DNA from: Actinophytocola xanthii | Lineage (GTDB): Bacteria > Actinomycetota > Actinomycetes > Mycobacteriales > Pseudonocardiaceae | DNA: 64,000 bases | Reading direction: 5' to 3' | Assembly (NCBI RefSeq): GCF_001921205.1 | Contig: NZ_MSIE01000008.1 | Location: 171,017-235,016, forward strand | Shown: positions 17,130 through 26,415 of the stretch, piece after piece | How positions within the stretch are numbered: position 1 is the stretch's first letter | Layout: every line of letters begins with the position of its first letter | Notes under the pieces: generated by a model | Told to the model about the DNA's origin: nothing | Databases searched by the model: none | Seen by the model: only the letters and a program-made list of their open reading frames with translations | Translations under genes and position numbers: made by a program

Positions 17130-18092
17130 TCAGCGCCGTCCCGGCGGGCAGATCTCGTCCAGCACCCGAAGGTCGTCCGGAGAAGGCCGCCACTGCGCGG
17201 CGGCGGCGTTGGCGCTCGCCTGCTCGGGCGTGGTCGCCCCGGCGATCACCGAGCCGACCGGGTGCTGCGCGGTGAGCCAGCCGATCGCGACGGTGGCCAT
17301 CGGCAGGCTCCGCTCCTCGGCGAACGCGCGCAGCTTCTCGATCCGGTCCCAGGGAGCATCGGTGAGCAGGCGGGTCCGGCCGACGAGCCGGGAGTTGGGC
17401 GGCGGGTCGGCGTCGCGGTGGTACTTGCCGGTGAGCAGGCCGTTGGCCAGGGGGAAGTACGGCAGCAGGCCGAGTCCGAAGCGCTCGCAGGCCGGGATGA
17501 CGTCCCGCTCGGCCTCCCGTTCGAGCAACGAGTAGTGGTTCTCGACGGCCACCGGCGGGAGCAGGGTCCGAGTGCGACAGATCCAGGCCGCGTCCGCGAT
17601 CTGCCAGCCCGCGAGGTTGCACACCCCGGCGTAGCGGATCAGGCCTTCGTGCACGAGGTCGTCCAACGCGCCGAGGGTCTCCTCGAGCGGGGTCTGCGGG
17701 TCGGTGCGGTGCAGCTGGTAGAGGTCGATCCAGTCGGTGCCCAACCGGCGAAGCGACGCCTCCACCGCGCGCCGGACGTACCTGCGGGAGCCGCGCGCGC
17801 CGAAGTCGGGGCCGTTGGCGCCCTGCATGTCGACGCCGAACTTGGTCGCGATCACCGCGTTGTCCCGCCGACCCGACAGTGCCTGGCCGAGCAGCTCCTC
17901 GCTGCGCCCCCGCGGCGCGCCGTAGACGTCGGCGACGTCGAACAGTGTGATGCCGGCGTCGAGTGCGGCACCGACCAGCGCCCGCGACCCGGCGAGCGAC
18001 TCGGCGGCAGTGCCGGGGCGGCCCAGGTTGTTGCAGCCGAGCCCGACCACGCTGACGACGAGACCTGACTCGCCCAGGTGACGCAGCTCCAC
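17130..18092 (-). CDS. Aldo/keto reductase
   Basis: 320 aa TIM-barrel reductase. The catalytic tetrad is visible: Asp52 and Tyr57 (FDVADVYG), Lys84 (IATKFG) and His128 (YQLHR). The C-terminal cofactor segment (VIAGATTPEQASANAAA) binds NADPH. Full length for the family. It should reduce aldehydes or ketones. The Kvbeta/YajO-like subclass has broad substrates, so none is assigned. It is divergent from the SDR at 18187 with 94 nt between starts. Confidence 0.88.
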   Translation of the reverse strand: MELRHLGESGLVVSVVGLGCNNLGRPGTAAESLAGSRALVGAALDAGITLFDVADVYGAPRGRSEELLGQALSGRRDNAVIATKFGVDMQGANGPDFGARGSRRYVRRAVEASLRRLGTDWIDLYQLHRTDPQTPLEETLGALDDLVHEGLIRYAGVCNLAGWQIADAAWICRTRTLLPPVAVENHYSLLEREAERDVIPACERFGLGLLPYFPLANGLLTGKYHRDADPPPNSRLVGRTRLLTDAPWDRIEKLRAFAEERSLPMATVAIGWLTAQHPVGSVIAGATTPEQASANAAAAQWRPSPDDLRVLDEICPPGRR

Positions 18093-18186
18093 CGGATCAG
18101 GCTACTGAGCCGACTGGCCGCGATCCAGCTGCCGAACGGCCGTACCTGTCGTGTGGCGACGCCACGGTTGGGGCACGCTATGCCCC

Positions 18187-19128
18187 ATGAGCAGTGCAGC
18201 TGCTGGCGAGAAGCCGACCGCGGCCGGGTGGGTCACCGAGCACGTCTCGAGCCAGGTCGGCCGCACGTTCGTCGTCACGGGGGCGAACAGCGGGTTGGGC
18301 CTGGAGACCGCTCGGGCCCTGGGCACCCTCGGCGCGCGGGTCGTGATGACCGCCCGCGACCGGCAGCGGGGCGAGCAGGCGGTGGAGCTGCTGCGCACCG
18401 AGCAGCCCGAGGGCCGGTTCGAGCTGCTCGAACTCGACCTCGCCGACCTCGACTCGGTGCGCCGGTTCGCCGCCGGCCTCGACGACTTCGACGTGCTCAT
18501 CAACAACGCCGGGGTGATGGCGCCGCCGCGCGGGCAGACCGCGCAGGGCCACGAGCTGCAGTTCGGGGTGAACCACCTCGGGCACTTCGCGCTCACCGGG
18601 CTCGTGCTGGACAAGCTGCTGCGCGGTCGGGACCCCCGCGTGGTCACGGTGACCTCCGGGCTGCACAAGCGCGGCCGCATCCACTTCGACGACCTGCACG
18701 GCGAGCACGGCTACTCCCGAACGAAGTACTACGCGCAGTCGAAGCTGGCCAACGTGGTGTTCGCGCTCGAGCTGAACAAGCGGTTGCGGGCCAACGGGGT
18801 CCCGCTCAAGAGCGTCCTGGCCCACCCTGGGTACTCGGCGACCAACCTGCAGTCGAGCGGCCCGACCGGCGTCGGCAAGCTGCTGATGAAGGTCACCACC
18901 CGGGTGCTGGCCCAGGAGGCGGCGATGGGTGCGCTGCCTCAGCTGTACGCGGCGACCGGGTCGGACGTGGAGGGCGGCCAGTTCTACGGCCCGGACGGCC
19001 GGGGCGAGTCCAGGGGCTTCCCGACGCTGGTCGAACCGCTCGAGGCGGCGCGGGACCGGGAGCTCGCCAAGCGGCTGTGGGACATCTCCGAGGAGCTGAC
19101 CGGCGTGAAGATCCCGTTGCTGCCCTGA
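18187..19128 (+). CDS. SDR oxidoreductase, retinol dehydrogenase/protochlorophyllide reductase-like
   Basis: 313 aa, ATG at 18187. N-terminal VTGANSGLGLETA binds NADP. NNAGVMAPP and the catalytic pair in YYAQSKLAN follow. The VLAHPGYSATNLQ segment and the roughly 310-residue length fit the RDH/Wwox-like SDR subgroup common in actinomycetes. Substrate unknown; these enzymes reduce or oxidise hydrophobic alcohols and ketones. It is convergent with the small membrane protein gene at 19147. Confidence 0.85.
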   Translation: MSSAAAGEKPTAAGWVTEHVSSQVGRTFVVTGANSGLGLETARALGTLGARVVMTARDRQRGEQAVELLRTEQPEGRFELLELDLADLDSVRRFAAGLDDFDVLINNAGVMAPPRGQTAQGHELQFGVNHLGHFALTGLVLDKLLRGRDPRVVTVTSGLHKRGRIHFDDLHGEHGYSRTKYYAQSKLANVVFALELNKRLRANGVPLKSVLAHPGYSATNLQSSGPTGVGKLLMKVTTRVLAQEAAMGALPQLYAATGSDVEGGQFYGPDGRGESRGFPTLVEPLEAARDRELAKRLWDISEELTGVKIPLLP

Positions 19129-19146
19129 CGCCTCGGGTGCGGCAGC

Positions 19147-19257
19147 TCAGTTCCGGGGCTCAGTTCCGTGGCTTCGAGGCTGGTCGTAGAGCGCGGCGAC
19201 CAGCCGGACGAGGAAGACGATGCCCGCGATGGTGAGGATCGTGATCTGAACCCACAT
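19147..19257 (-). CDS. 36-residue single-span membrane protein
   Basis: ATG at 19257 with GGAGG 5 nt upstream, a strong ribosome site that decides the start. The peptide is MWVQITILTIAGIVF, then LVRLVAALYDQ and a polar tail ending GTEPRN. It has one membrane helix near the N-terminus and a cytoplasmic-looking basic tail. The 3' end carries a 13-bp tandem duplication (GCTCAGTTCCG at 19145 and 19158), so the C-terminus may have changed recently. Function unknown; it may act with a larger membrane partner. Confidence 0.55.
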   Translation of the reverse strand: MWVQITILTIAGIVFLVRLVAALYDQPRSHGTEPRN

Positions 19258-19378
19258 GCTGGCCTCCGGAGTCTCGGTCGCTGCACTGGGACGCGTGGCG
19301 ATGGTCGGTCCGTTCCCCCGCGTCGCCCGGGAACTCGCCTGAGACACGCCGAGAGCCGTCACCCGTTCGGGCTAATCC

Positions 19379-21403
19379 TCAGTCGCTTCGGTGCCGGCCA
19401 CCGCTCCGTGCCTGGTCCGGATCGTCCTGCTCACCGGGCCAGCCCACCGTGCCGGTGCCGTCCGAGGTGCCGGCCCTGCCCGGCCGCCCCTGCGGCGGTG
19501 CCGCCACGAACCAGGCGGCATGCACGGAGGAGTCGGCCCGCCGCCGCCCCGCCCCCGACGCCGGTGTGCCGGCCTGGTGCTCCGGCGAGGAGTGGCCGTC
19601 CCCGGGCGAGTGATGCCGTCCGTTGCCGTTCGCGCCGCTCGGAGCCGGTTGGTTGGGGTGACCGGTGTCCTCGGTGGCGGTCGGGGGTTGACGGTGGCCA
19701 CCGCCGATGGGCCCACCCTGGTTGGTGGTGGCTCCCGCTGAAGGGTGGGGGCTCGTGTGCGCGGGGTGGCCGTTTTCGCTGGGGCCGATCCGGCTGGTGG
19801 TGGTTCCCACCGACGAGCTGGGGTTCGGGTGGTTGATGCCGCCGCTGGTGGTCGTCGGTCGGCGGCGATCGGTGGGTGCGGGATCGGTGGGTGCGGGATC
19901 GGGCGGCCACGGGTGGGTGCCGTTGGTGGCCGGCGGTTGGTCGGCGCGGAGGCGGGGAGCGGGGGGAGTCGGGAGGCCTCGGCCGTTCTCGTGCGGGTCG
20001 GTGGGTCGCGGCAAGGGCTGCTCGCCCCGGCGGTGGGCCCGGGCGGGTCGCGGTAAGTGCTCGGGCGGCGCCGGGGGCGGGTCGTCCTCGCGGCGGTGCG
20101 GCATGGCGGCGTCCTGGGCGGCGGGCCCGGGCCGGGGGTCGAGCGGCCGCGCGACCGGGTTGAGCTTCTGGGTCGCCTCGCCCGCCGGCAGGGGGCGTGC
20201 CACCGGCGGGGTTCGCTCCGTCGGCTCGTCGGCCGGGCGGACGGCGCCGACGGGGGGCACGGCCGGCACCTCGGGCGCCGGCTCGGTCCTTCCGCTCGGC
20301 GCGACCTTCGGCCGGCCGGACAGCCTGCGCGCCAGGTTGTGGGTCGGCAGTTCGATGAAGCGGTAGCTCAGCTCGACCACCACCACCGTGCCGGCCAGCG
20401 ACGTCAGCACCGCCAGCCACAGCGGCGTCCGCATGTACAGCAGGTGCATCAGCGGGAACGCCACCGCGCCGTGCACCAGGTAGATCGAGAACGTCCGCTC
20501 CGACAACGCCGTCCACACCCGTCGCTCCCGCAGGTGTGGCTCGGCCAGCATCCCGATCAGGAACAGCAGCACCGCCAGCGCCACCGGGTACGGCCGCGGG
20601 ATGTAGTTCGGGTCGATCCGCAGCTCCCGTGCCCAGATGAACATCAGCCACGCCACCATCACGTACAGCGCGGCCAGCCAGCCGGGGATGCGCTTCGTCG
20701 ACGCCGCCCAGATGGCCTGGCCCATCACCGGGATCAGCAGGAAGGTCATGTTGATCACGAAGGCGCGGTACTCGTCGCCGAATGCCCGGTGGGTGATCAG
20801 CAGGACCAGCACCAGCTCGAGCTGCACGGCGATCGCGAGCCACATCCGGGTCCGCAGCAGCGGCAGGACGATCACCAGCAGCGCGTAGAACAACATCTCC
20901 ACCGCGAGCGTCCAGGCCACGCCGACCCACGCGCCGAACGGCCGGTCGATGAAGTTCCACATCGTCGCGTTGGTCAGGACCGTGTACGGGGTCACCTCCT
21001 GGGGCTTGCTGCCCAGCGGGGAGATCCCGTTCGCGAACATCACCGCGCTCGCCGCGACCACGACAAGCAGCAGCGGGTAGATCCGGAACAGCCGGTGGAT
21101 GGCGAAGGTGCCGGCGCTCATCCGCAGCGCCAGCGGAGTGATCACGAACCCGCTGATCAGGAAGAACACCGGCACCGCGAGGTTGCCGACGCCCTGCTCC
21201 TCGGTCAGCTTGAGCGGGATGAAGATCGCGTTGTCCAGCACGTCGGTCGGCAGCGTGTGCGCGTCCATGTGCGCCCGGATGAACACCTCGTAGATGTGGG
21301 TGTACACCACCGACAGCGCGGCCAACGCCCGGGCGATGTCGAGGAACACGGCCCGTCTGCGGACCGGCACGAGCTCGGCCCCGACAAGACGGTCCTCGGC
21401 CAT
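19379..21403 (-). CDS. Acyltransferase-3 family membrane protein with long Pro-rich tail
   Basis: 674 aa, ATG at 21403 behind a GGGGGG site. Residues 15-370 form the ten-helix acyltransferase-3 domain. The key N-terminal His is in VVYTHIY, and SGFVITPLALR and the late LVHGAVAF motif are present. The enzyme class O-acylates sugars or lipids at the membrane. Residues 370-674 are a low-complexity tail rich in Pro, Gly, His, Thr and Asn, with short repeats such as PAPTD and no fold. The tail has no counterpart in the neighbouring paralog. Last gene of the minus-strand glycan locus. Confidence 0.85.
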   Translation of the reverse strand: MAEDRLVGAELVPVRRRAVFLDIARALAALSVVYTHIYEVFIRAHMDAHTLPTDVLDNAIFIPLKLTEEQGVGNLAVPVFFLISGFVITPLALRMSAGTFAIHRLFRIYPLLLVVVAASAVMFANGISPLGSKPQEVTPYTVLTNATMWNFIDRPFGAWVGVAWTLAVEMLFYALLVIVLPLLRTRMWLAIAVQLELVLVLLITHRAFGDEYRAFVINMTFLLIPVMGQAIWAASTKRIPGWLAALYVMVAWLMFIWARELRIDPNYIPRPYPVALAVLLFLIGMLAEPHLRERRVWTALSERTFSIYLVHGAVAFPLMHLLYMRTPLWLAVLTSLAGTVVVVELSYRFIELPTHNLARRLSGRPKVAPSGRTEPAPEVPAVPPVGAVRPADEPTERTPPVARPLPAGEATQKLNPVARPLDPRPGPAAQDAAMPHRREDDPPPAPPEHLPRPARAHRRGEQPLPRPTDPHENGRGLPTPPAPRLRADQPPATNGTHPWPPDPAPTDPAPTDRRRPTTTSGGINHPNPSSSVGTTTSRIGPSENGHPAHTSPHPSAGATTNQGGPIGGGHRQPPTATEDTGHPNQPAPSGANGNGRHHSPGDGHSSPEHQAGTPASGAGRRRADSSVHAAWFVAAPPQGRPGRAGTSDGTGTVGWPGEQDDPDQARSGGRHRSD

Positions 21404-21464
21404 TACCGCCCCCCGAACGTGGGTAGCTGACCCATGGACCTTAGCGGGACGCATTCCGGGCGGC

Positions 21465-22625
21465 TCAGCCTGACGGTCGCCCGGCGACGCGGGTCGCCAG
21501 CGACGCGATCGGACGCTCCACCGCCCGGTGCAGCAGCTCGGCCACGGCCAGGGTGACCCCGATCGCCAACGGCACGGCCAGCGCCGAGGACAGGTGGGGC
21601 CACAGCAGGGCCAACACGGTGAACGACGTCGTCTGGTGCACGAGGTACACCGCGTAGCTACGGGAGGACAGGTAGGTCACCACGCGCCACCGCGGGACTC
21701 GCCGGCCGGCGAGCACGGCGAGGATCACCAGCAGCATGGCGAGCCCGAGCGTGAGCGGGAACGCGTCGTCGTAGCGGGCCCGCCCCTGCCCGTCACCCCA
21801 GGCGAACACCACCCAGCAGGCCAGCCCGAGCGACATCCCCGCCCACAGTGGCGCCTTCCTCGCCCACACCAGCCAGATGACCTGGCCGAGCACGACCGCG
21901 ATGCCGAACGCCCCGATGTTCCTGATCGCCCCCGCGGGCAGCCCGGTGAGGGTGGACGTGACCGACAGGATCACCGAACACGCCGTGATCTGGATCGCGA
22001 TGGCGACCCACGGGGCGCGGCGGAACAGCACCAGCAGCGCGCCGATCATCGCGTAGATCCCGAGCTGGGGGACCAGGGTCCAGGCCACGGCGACGAGCAC
22101 CGGGAACTCCCGGCTGAAGAAGTCCAGCAGGAACATGTTGGCCAGCAGGTCACCGACGCCGACCGACGTCTGGCCACCGGGGATCGTGTAGAGCCCGACG
22201 TTCACCAGGACCCAGGCCAGGACCACCGCGACGAACAGCGCCGGGAAGATCCGCAGCACGCGCTTGAGCCCGTACTCGCCGACCCGTTCCTTGGTCGCCA
22301 CGTGAGCCATAACGAACCCGCTGACCAGCAGGAACAGGGCGACTCCGAGGAATCCGAGATCCTTGTTCAGGTGCAGCGGCCCGATCACGAACCGATCGAT
22401 GACGTCGCTGACCGGCATCGGGTCCTGCTTCAGTCGGTACCAGCTCGCGACGTGGGTGTAGAAGACCAGGCAGGACGCGAGCGCCCGGAGCAGGTCCAGC
22501 CCGTCCAGGCGCCGGCCGCTCCTGGTCCGCTCGGGAGTCGGCGGCGGCGGTTCGACGGGAGCAGGAGCCGGGAGGAACGGATTGGCAGGTACCTCACTCG
22601 GTCGAGTGGCGAGTTGCTCACTCAT
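21465..22625 (-). CDS. Acyltransferase-3 family membrane protein
   Basis: 386 aa with a short Pro-rich cytoplasmic leader and about ten transmembrane helices. The acyltransferase-3 signatures are present: DGLDLLRALASCLVFYTHV near the start, SGFVMAHVATKE, and YAVYLVHQTTSF. Expected to transfer an acetyl or other acyl group to a surface glycan or lipid-linked sugar. It is a paralog of the next gene (19379-21403) and lies 40 nt after the three-domain glycosyltransferase, consistent with one operon. Confidence 0.87.
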   Translation of the reverse strand: MSEQLATRPSEVPANPFLPAPAPVEPPPPTPERTRSGRRLDGLDLLRALASCLVFYTHVASWYRLKQDPMPVSDVIDRFVIGPLHLNKDLGFLGVALFLLVSGFVMAHVATKERVGEYGLKRVLRIFPALFVAVVLAWVLVNVGLYTIPGGQTSVGVGDLLANMFLLDFFSREFPVLVAVAWTLVPQLGIYAMIGALLVLFRRAPWVAIAIQITACSVILSVTSTLTGLPAGAIRNIGAFGIAVVLGQVIWLVWARKAPLWAGMSLGLACWVVFAWGDGQGRARYDDAFPLTLGLAMLLVILAVLAGRRVPRWRVVTYLSSRSYAVYLVHQTTSFTVLALLWPHLSSALAVPLAIGVTLAVAELLHRAVERPIASLATRVAGRPSG

Positions 22626-22665
22626 CCGACCTCCTCCGCGCCCCAGCGGAGGACAAGCTACCCGA

Positions 22666-25600
22666 TCAGGTGAGAGGGCGGAGCCAGAGTGTGACGAAAC
22701 CTTCCTGGGTGTTCCTCGCCAGCTCAACGAGCTCGTTTTCCGAGGTCAGCGCGTCGGCGGTGCGTACCTTGCCGCTCTCGGCCGCCGCGACGACCTCCTC
22801 GGTCACCGGCACCAGCGCGTAGCCCCACTCCCGGTATGTCGCCGCTACCTCGGCCGGGACCGCACCCGCCTGCTCGATGTCGTCCGGCGCGAACTCGGCG
22901 AGCACGTGCGGCCGTCCGGCGCGCAGCAGCGCCTCCATCCCGGCCAGTGCACGGTGGTCACGGCCCTGCGCGTCGCACTTGACCACGTCGACCCGCCGCT
23001 CGCCGAGTCCGGGCAGGCCGTCCAGGCGCAGACCCGGCACCTCGACCGTTCCGGCCGGGTCGATCCGGTTGTCGCCGGTGTTGCCGTCGGGGGACAGCGC
23101 CAGCCGCAGCGCCGTGTCGGTGTCCCAGGCGGCGCCCTCGACCAGCGTGAGCCGGTCAGCGACGGCGGGGGCGACGTTGGCCGCCACGTTCAGCGAGAGC
23201 AGCTCGCGCACCGGGGCCCAGGGCTCGACGGCGTACACCGCGCCGGTCGCGCCGACCCGCTGGAGCCCGCGGACGGTGAAGTAGCCGACGTGCGCGCCGA
23301 TGTCGACGAACACGCCGCCCACCGGCAGCAGCAGGTCGATCAGCCGCGACTCCGCGGCCTCCCAGGTGCCGTACCGGCGCAGCCACGGCAACACCACGGT
23401 GTCGTCGGCCGGCAGCCGGATCAGGCCGACGTCGGTGGCGACGGTTTGGCTCGTCCCCGCCGGAGCCGGGTTGACCAGGTCGTGGTGGCGCAGCAGCCCG
23501 GCCCGCAGCAGCGGGACCTCGGCGTTCAGCTCGGTCGTCGCGGCCTCGACGGCGGCCATCCAGTCGGCCCGCTCGTGCAGCAGCCGCATGATCCGGTCCT
23601 CCAGGCCGGCGATGCGGTTGCCGAGTTCCTCGGCCCGCTCGTCGACCTCCTGCCGCATCGCCCTTGGCAGCTCCTCCCGCAGCTCCCGCAGCCGCTGGAG
23701 ATCTCGGATCTCGCGGCTGACCTCGGCGTTGACCGACTGCTGCGCGGTCGCGGCGCCGGCCTGCGCGTGCTCGAGCCGCTCGAGGCGGGCGAGCAGGTCC
23801 TGCTGGCCGCCGGCGAGCTCGGCGAGGCTGCCGGCCACGCCGTCCATCAGCGCGGTGAGCACGGTGCGCTGGTGGTGGTCGTAGTGGTCGAGCGCGCGCA
23901 GGATGCCCCGCCGCAGCGCGGCGGCCATCGGCAGCCGGCTCGCCGCGCTGGGGTCCGCTCGCCAGCGCAGTGCCTCGCGGCTGCTCTCCAGCGGGGCGAG
24001 CGGGCCGGGCTGGGCCCGGGCGGTCCGCCGGTGCAGCCAGGTCCCGTGTGCCGCCTCGAGTCGGGTGCGCACCCACTCCGCCGCCCTGGTCGCCGGCCGG
24101 GAGGTGAGCACGTGCTGGCGGCCCGCGGCCGCGCGGCGCAGCGCGGCCACGGGGTCGGCGGCGATCTCGCGCAGCGCCGCGGCCGCGGCGTCGATGTCCG
24201 GTTCGGCCCAGTGCGCGTCCCGGGGGTAGGGCTCGTTCCCCGGACCCACGTCGACCAGCCGGTAGGGGACCGGCCAGCCGGTCTCGGCGGTGAGGAACTC
24301 GGCCGTGCCGCCGTAGTCGGTCGCGACCACCGGCAGGCCGTGCGCCATGGCCTCGGCCACGGTGAGCCCGAACCCCTCGCTGCGGTGCAGCGACACGTAC
24401 GCGTCCGCGGTCTCGAAGAGCTTGGCGACCTCCTCGCCGCTCAGGTACTCCTCGATCAGCTCGATCCGGTCGTCGCCGGCCGCGGCCAGCCGCAGGCGCT
24501 CGCGGTCGCCGGGGTGCCGGTCGCCGTTGATGGTCTTGAGTACGAGGCGGACGTCGGACCGGTCGCCGAACGCCGCTCGGAACGCGGCAATGGCCGCCAG
24601 CGGGTTCTTCCGGTCGAAGATGCTGTTGTGGTCGAAGACGAACAGGAACCGGGTGACCTCGTCGTTCCTCGGCGCTCGCTGGGCCGCTGCCGGGCCGAGC
24701 GGGTCGCGGACCGGAACGGCGAAGGTGTGCACCGGCACCGGTGAGTGCTCGCGGATGGCCTCGGCACAGAACTCGCTGATCGTCCAGATCTCGTCGACCT
24801 GGCCGAACGCCGGGTGCATCGCCGGCGGGAACGTGTCGAGCTCCCAGGACCACACCCCGATCACGTACCGGTCCCTGGCCAGCTCCGGGTACAGGCGCAG
24901 GGTCTGCCCGGTCATGTCGGCGTTGACCACGAGCACGCTGACGCCGAACGTCGGCTCGCCGGGTCTCGCGTCCGGCGACAGCGGGTGCGAGGTGCGGCTG
25001 ACCACGGTGAACTCCTCCACCGCGGTGGCCACCGGCACGCCGCTGGCCACCACCGCCCCGTGCACGAGGCGGCCCATCTCACCGACGCCGAGCTCGGCGG
25101 TCAGGTAGCCGAGGACGTTCGCGCCGAGCGTCTCCACCGGCTCCACCACGGGCGCCGGCGGGCGGTCGGCCACCGCGGAGACGGGCAGCTCCCGCTCGTT
25201 CGCCCCGGAGGTCCGGCACCAGTGCCGGTAGCCCTCGGCATCGGCGTGCAGGGGATCCGGGTAGACCAGCTGCAGGTCCGCACGCGAGGTCCACAGCGCG
25301 TAGGCCCAGCGGGAGAGCCCGGCGCGTTCCTGGGGCGGGTTCGCCGGTTCGGTGGCCCAGCGCAGCAGGTCCTCGGCCGTGTCGCCGCGGAACGGGTTCG
25401 GCGGCGCTGGGGTGCCCCGACGTTCCGACTCGACCCAGGCCGCTCGGTAGGCCCGGCGCAGCGATGCGGACACCGCCGTGCCGTCCGGCAGCGTGTTCCA
25501 CCGGTAGGGGATGTCCTCGAGCGCCTGCCGGTAGCCGGCCTCGAACAGGTGGGACCGGTAGTCGGCGATCAGCTCGGCGAACAGCGGGTACTCCGAGAGC

Positions 25601-26415
25601 AGCACGCGCGGCCGGTCGGCGTAGTGCGTGGTGACCAACCACGGCTTCTCCGGGCGGTATCCGGAGAAGTGCACGAACCGCAGCGGGTGCCCGCTCGCGG
25701 TGACCGTGCCGTCCGCCTCCCTGGCCAGGGGGCGCTGGTAGATGTTCCAGTAGGCGACGTTCCACCCCGGGTCGGCCACCATCGTGTGCCGGAACAGCGC
25801 CGGCACGTTGTCCACCCAGCGCTGGTCGGTGAACAGCTGCTCGGTGACCGACGAGATCGCGTCCTGGCGCAGTCGCTCGGCCCAGAACAGCAGGAACGGG
25901 TCCGCCGCGCCGGACACCCCGATGAAGCCCAGGTTGAACACCCCGGAGGCCATGATGTCGGCCTCGCTCGGACGCAGGCCGTCGCGCGGCATCGGCTCGA
26001 GCACGTGCGGGGTCAGCACGATCTCGTGCTCGAGCGCCAGCGCGGCGACCTCGTCGGCGAACGTGCCGAAGACCTCGATGTCGGGGTCGAGGTAGATGGC
26101 CACCTCGTTCTCGGCGAGCAGCGTGCGCAGCAGCCACGGCTTCACCGCAGTGCACAGCTCGGTCACCGAGTAGGCGAGCGCCATCCGGCCGAACTCGGCC
26201 GCGTCGAGCGAGATGTCGTCCGGCCCGAGGAACCGGATGCCGGGTACCTCCTCGGTCAGCGCCACCAACTCGTCGGGGCTGGCGTCGATCACCAGGACGG
26301 CGAACGCCGCCTCGGGGTGGTGCCGGCGGAACGACTCCGCCAACACCCTGGCCGCCGGCACGTAGTTGCGCGCGACGATCGTCCCCGCGCAGGTGGCCGG
26401 TGCCCGCTCAGCCAT
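22666..26415 (-). CDS. Three-domain protein: GT-A glycosyltransferase, GT4 glycosyltransferase, coiled coil, FkbM methyltransferase
   Basis: 1249 aa, ATG at 26415. Residues 1-400 resemble a GT-A transferase: TIVARNYVPAARVLAESF at the start and a DxD motif in YLDPDIEVFG near residue 108. Residues 430-790 are a GT-B transferase of the GT4 type with the donor-binding SEGFGLTVAEAMAHGLPVV near 680. Residues 855-980 are a coiled coil rich in Glu, Arg and Leu. Residues 1000-1235 are an FkbM-type SAM methyltransferase (VFVDIGAHVGYFT near 1030). It may add two sugars and methylate one of them on a surface glycan. Its start overlaps the preceding gene by 8 nt. A fusion error is unlikely because the frame is continuous with uniform codon use. 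Confidence 0.85.
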   Translation of the reverse strand: MAERAPATCAGTIVARNYVPAARVLAESFRRHHPEAAFAVLVIDASPDELVALTEEVPGIRFLGPDDISLDAAEFGRMALAYSVTELCTAVKPWLLRTLLAENEVAIYLDPDIEVFGTFADEVAALALEHEIVLTPHVLEPMPRDGLRPSEADIMASGVFNLGFIGVSGAADPFLLFWAERLRQDAISSVTEQLFTDQRWVDNVPALFRHTMVADPGWNVAYWNIYQRPLAREADGTVTASGHPLRFVHFSGYRPEKPWLVTTHYADRPRVLLSEYPLFAELIADYRSHLFEAGYRQALEDIPYRWNTLPDGTAVSASLRRAYRAAWVESERRGTPAPPNPFRGDTAEDLLRWATEPANPPQERAGLSRWAYALWTSRADLQLVYPDPLHADAEGYRHWCRTSGANERELPVSAVADRPPAPVVEPVETLGANVLGYLTAELGVGEMGRLVHGAVVASGVPVATAVEEFTVVSRTSHPLSPDARPGEPTFGVSVLVVNADMTGQTLRLYPELARDRYVIGVWSWELDTFPPAMHPAFGQVDEIWTISEFCAEAIREHSPVPVHTFAVPVRDPLGPAAAQRAPRNDEVTRFLFVFDHNSIFDRKNPLAAIAAFRAAFGDRSDVRLVLKTINGDRHPGDRERLRLAAAGDDRIELIEEYLSGEEVAKLFETADAYVSLHRSEGFGLTVAEAMAHGLPVVATDYGGTAEFLTAETGWPVPYRLVDVGPGNEPYPRDAHWAEPDIDAAAAALREIAADPVAALRRAAAGRQHVLTSRPATRAAEWVRTRLEAAHGTWLHRRTARAQPGPLAPLESSREALRWRADPSAASRLPMAAALRRGILRALDHYDHHQRTVLTALMDGVAGSLAELAGGQQDLLARLERLEHAQAGAATAQQSVNAEVSREIRDLQRLRELREELPRAMRQEVDERAEELGNRIAGLEDRIMRLLHERADWMAAVEAATTELNAEVPLLRAGLLRHHDLVNPAPAGTSQTVATDVGLIRLPADDTVVLPWLRRYGTWEAAESRLIDLLLPVGGVFVDIGAHVGYFTVRGLQRVGATGAVYAVEPWAPVRELLSLNVAANVAPAVADRLTLVEGAAWDTDTALRLALSPDGNTGDNRIDPAGTVEVPGLRLDGLPGLGERRVDVVKCDAQGRDHRALAGMEALLRAGRPHVLAEFAPDDIEQAGAVPAEVAATYREWGYALVPVTEEVVAAAESGKVRTADALTSENELVELARNTQEGFVTLWLRPLT

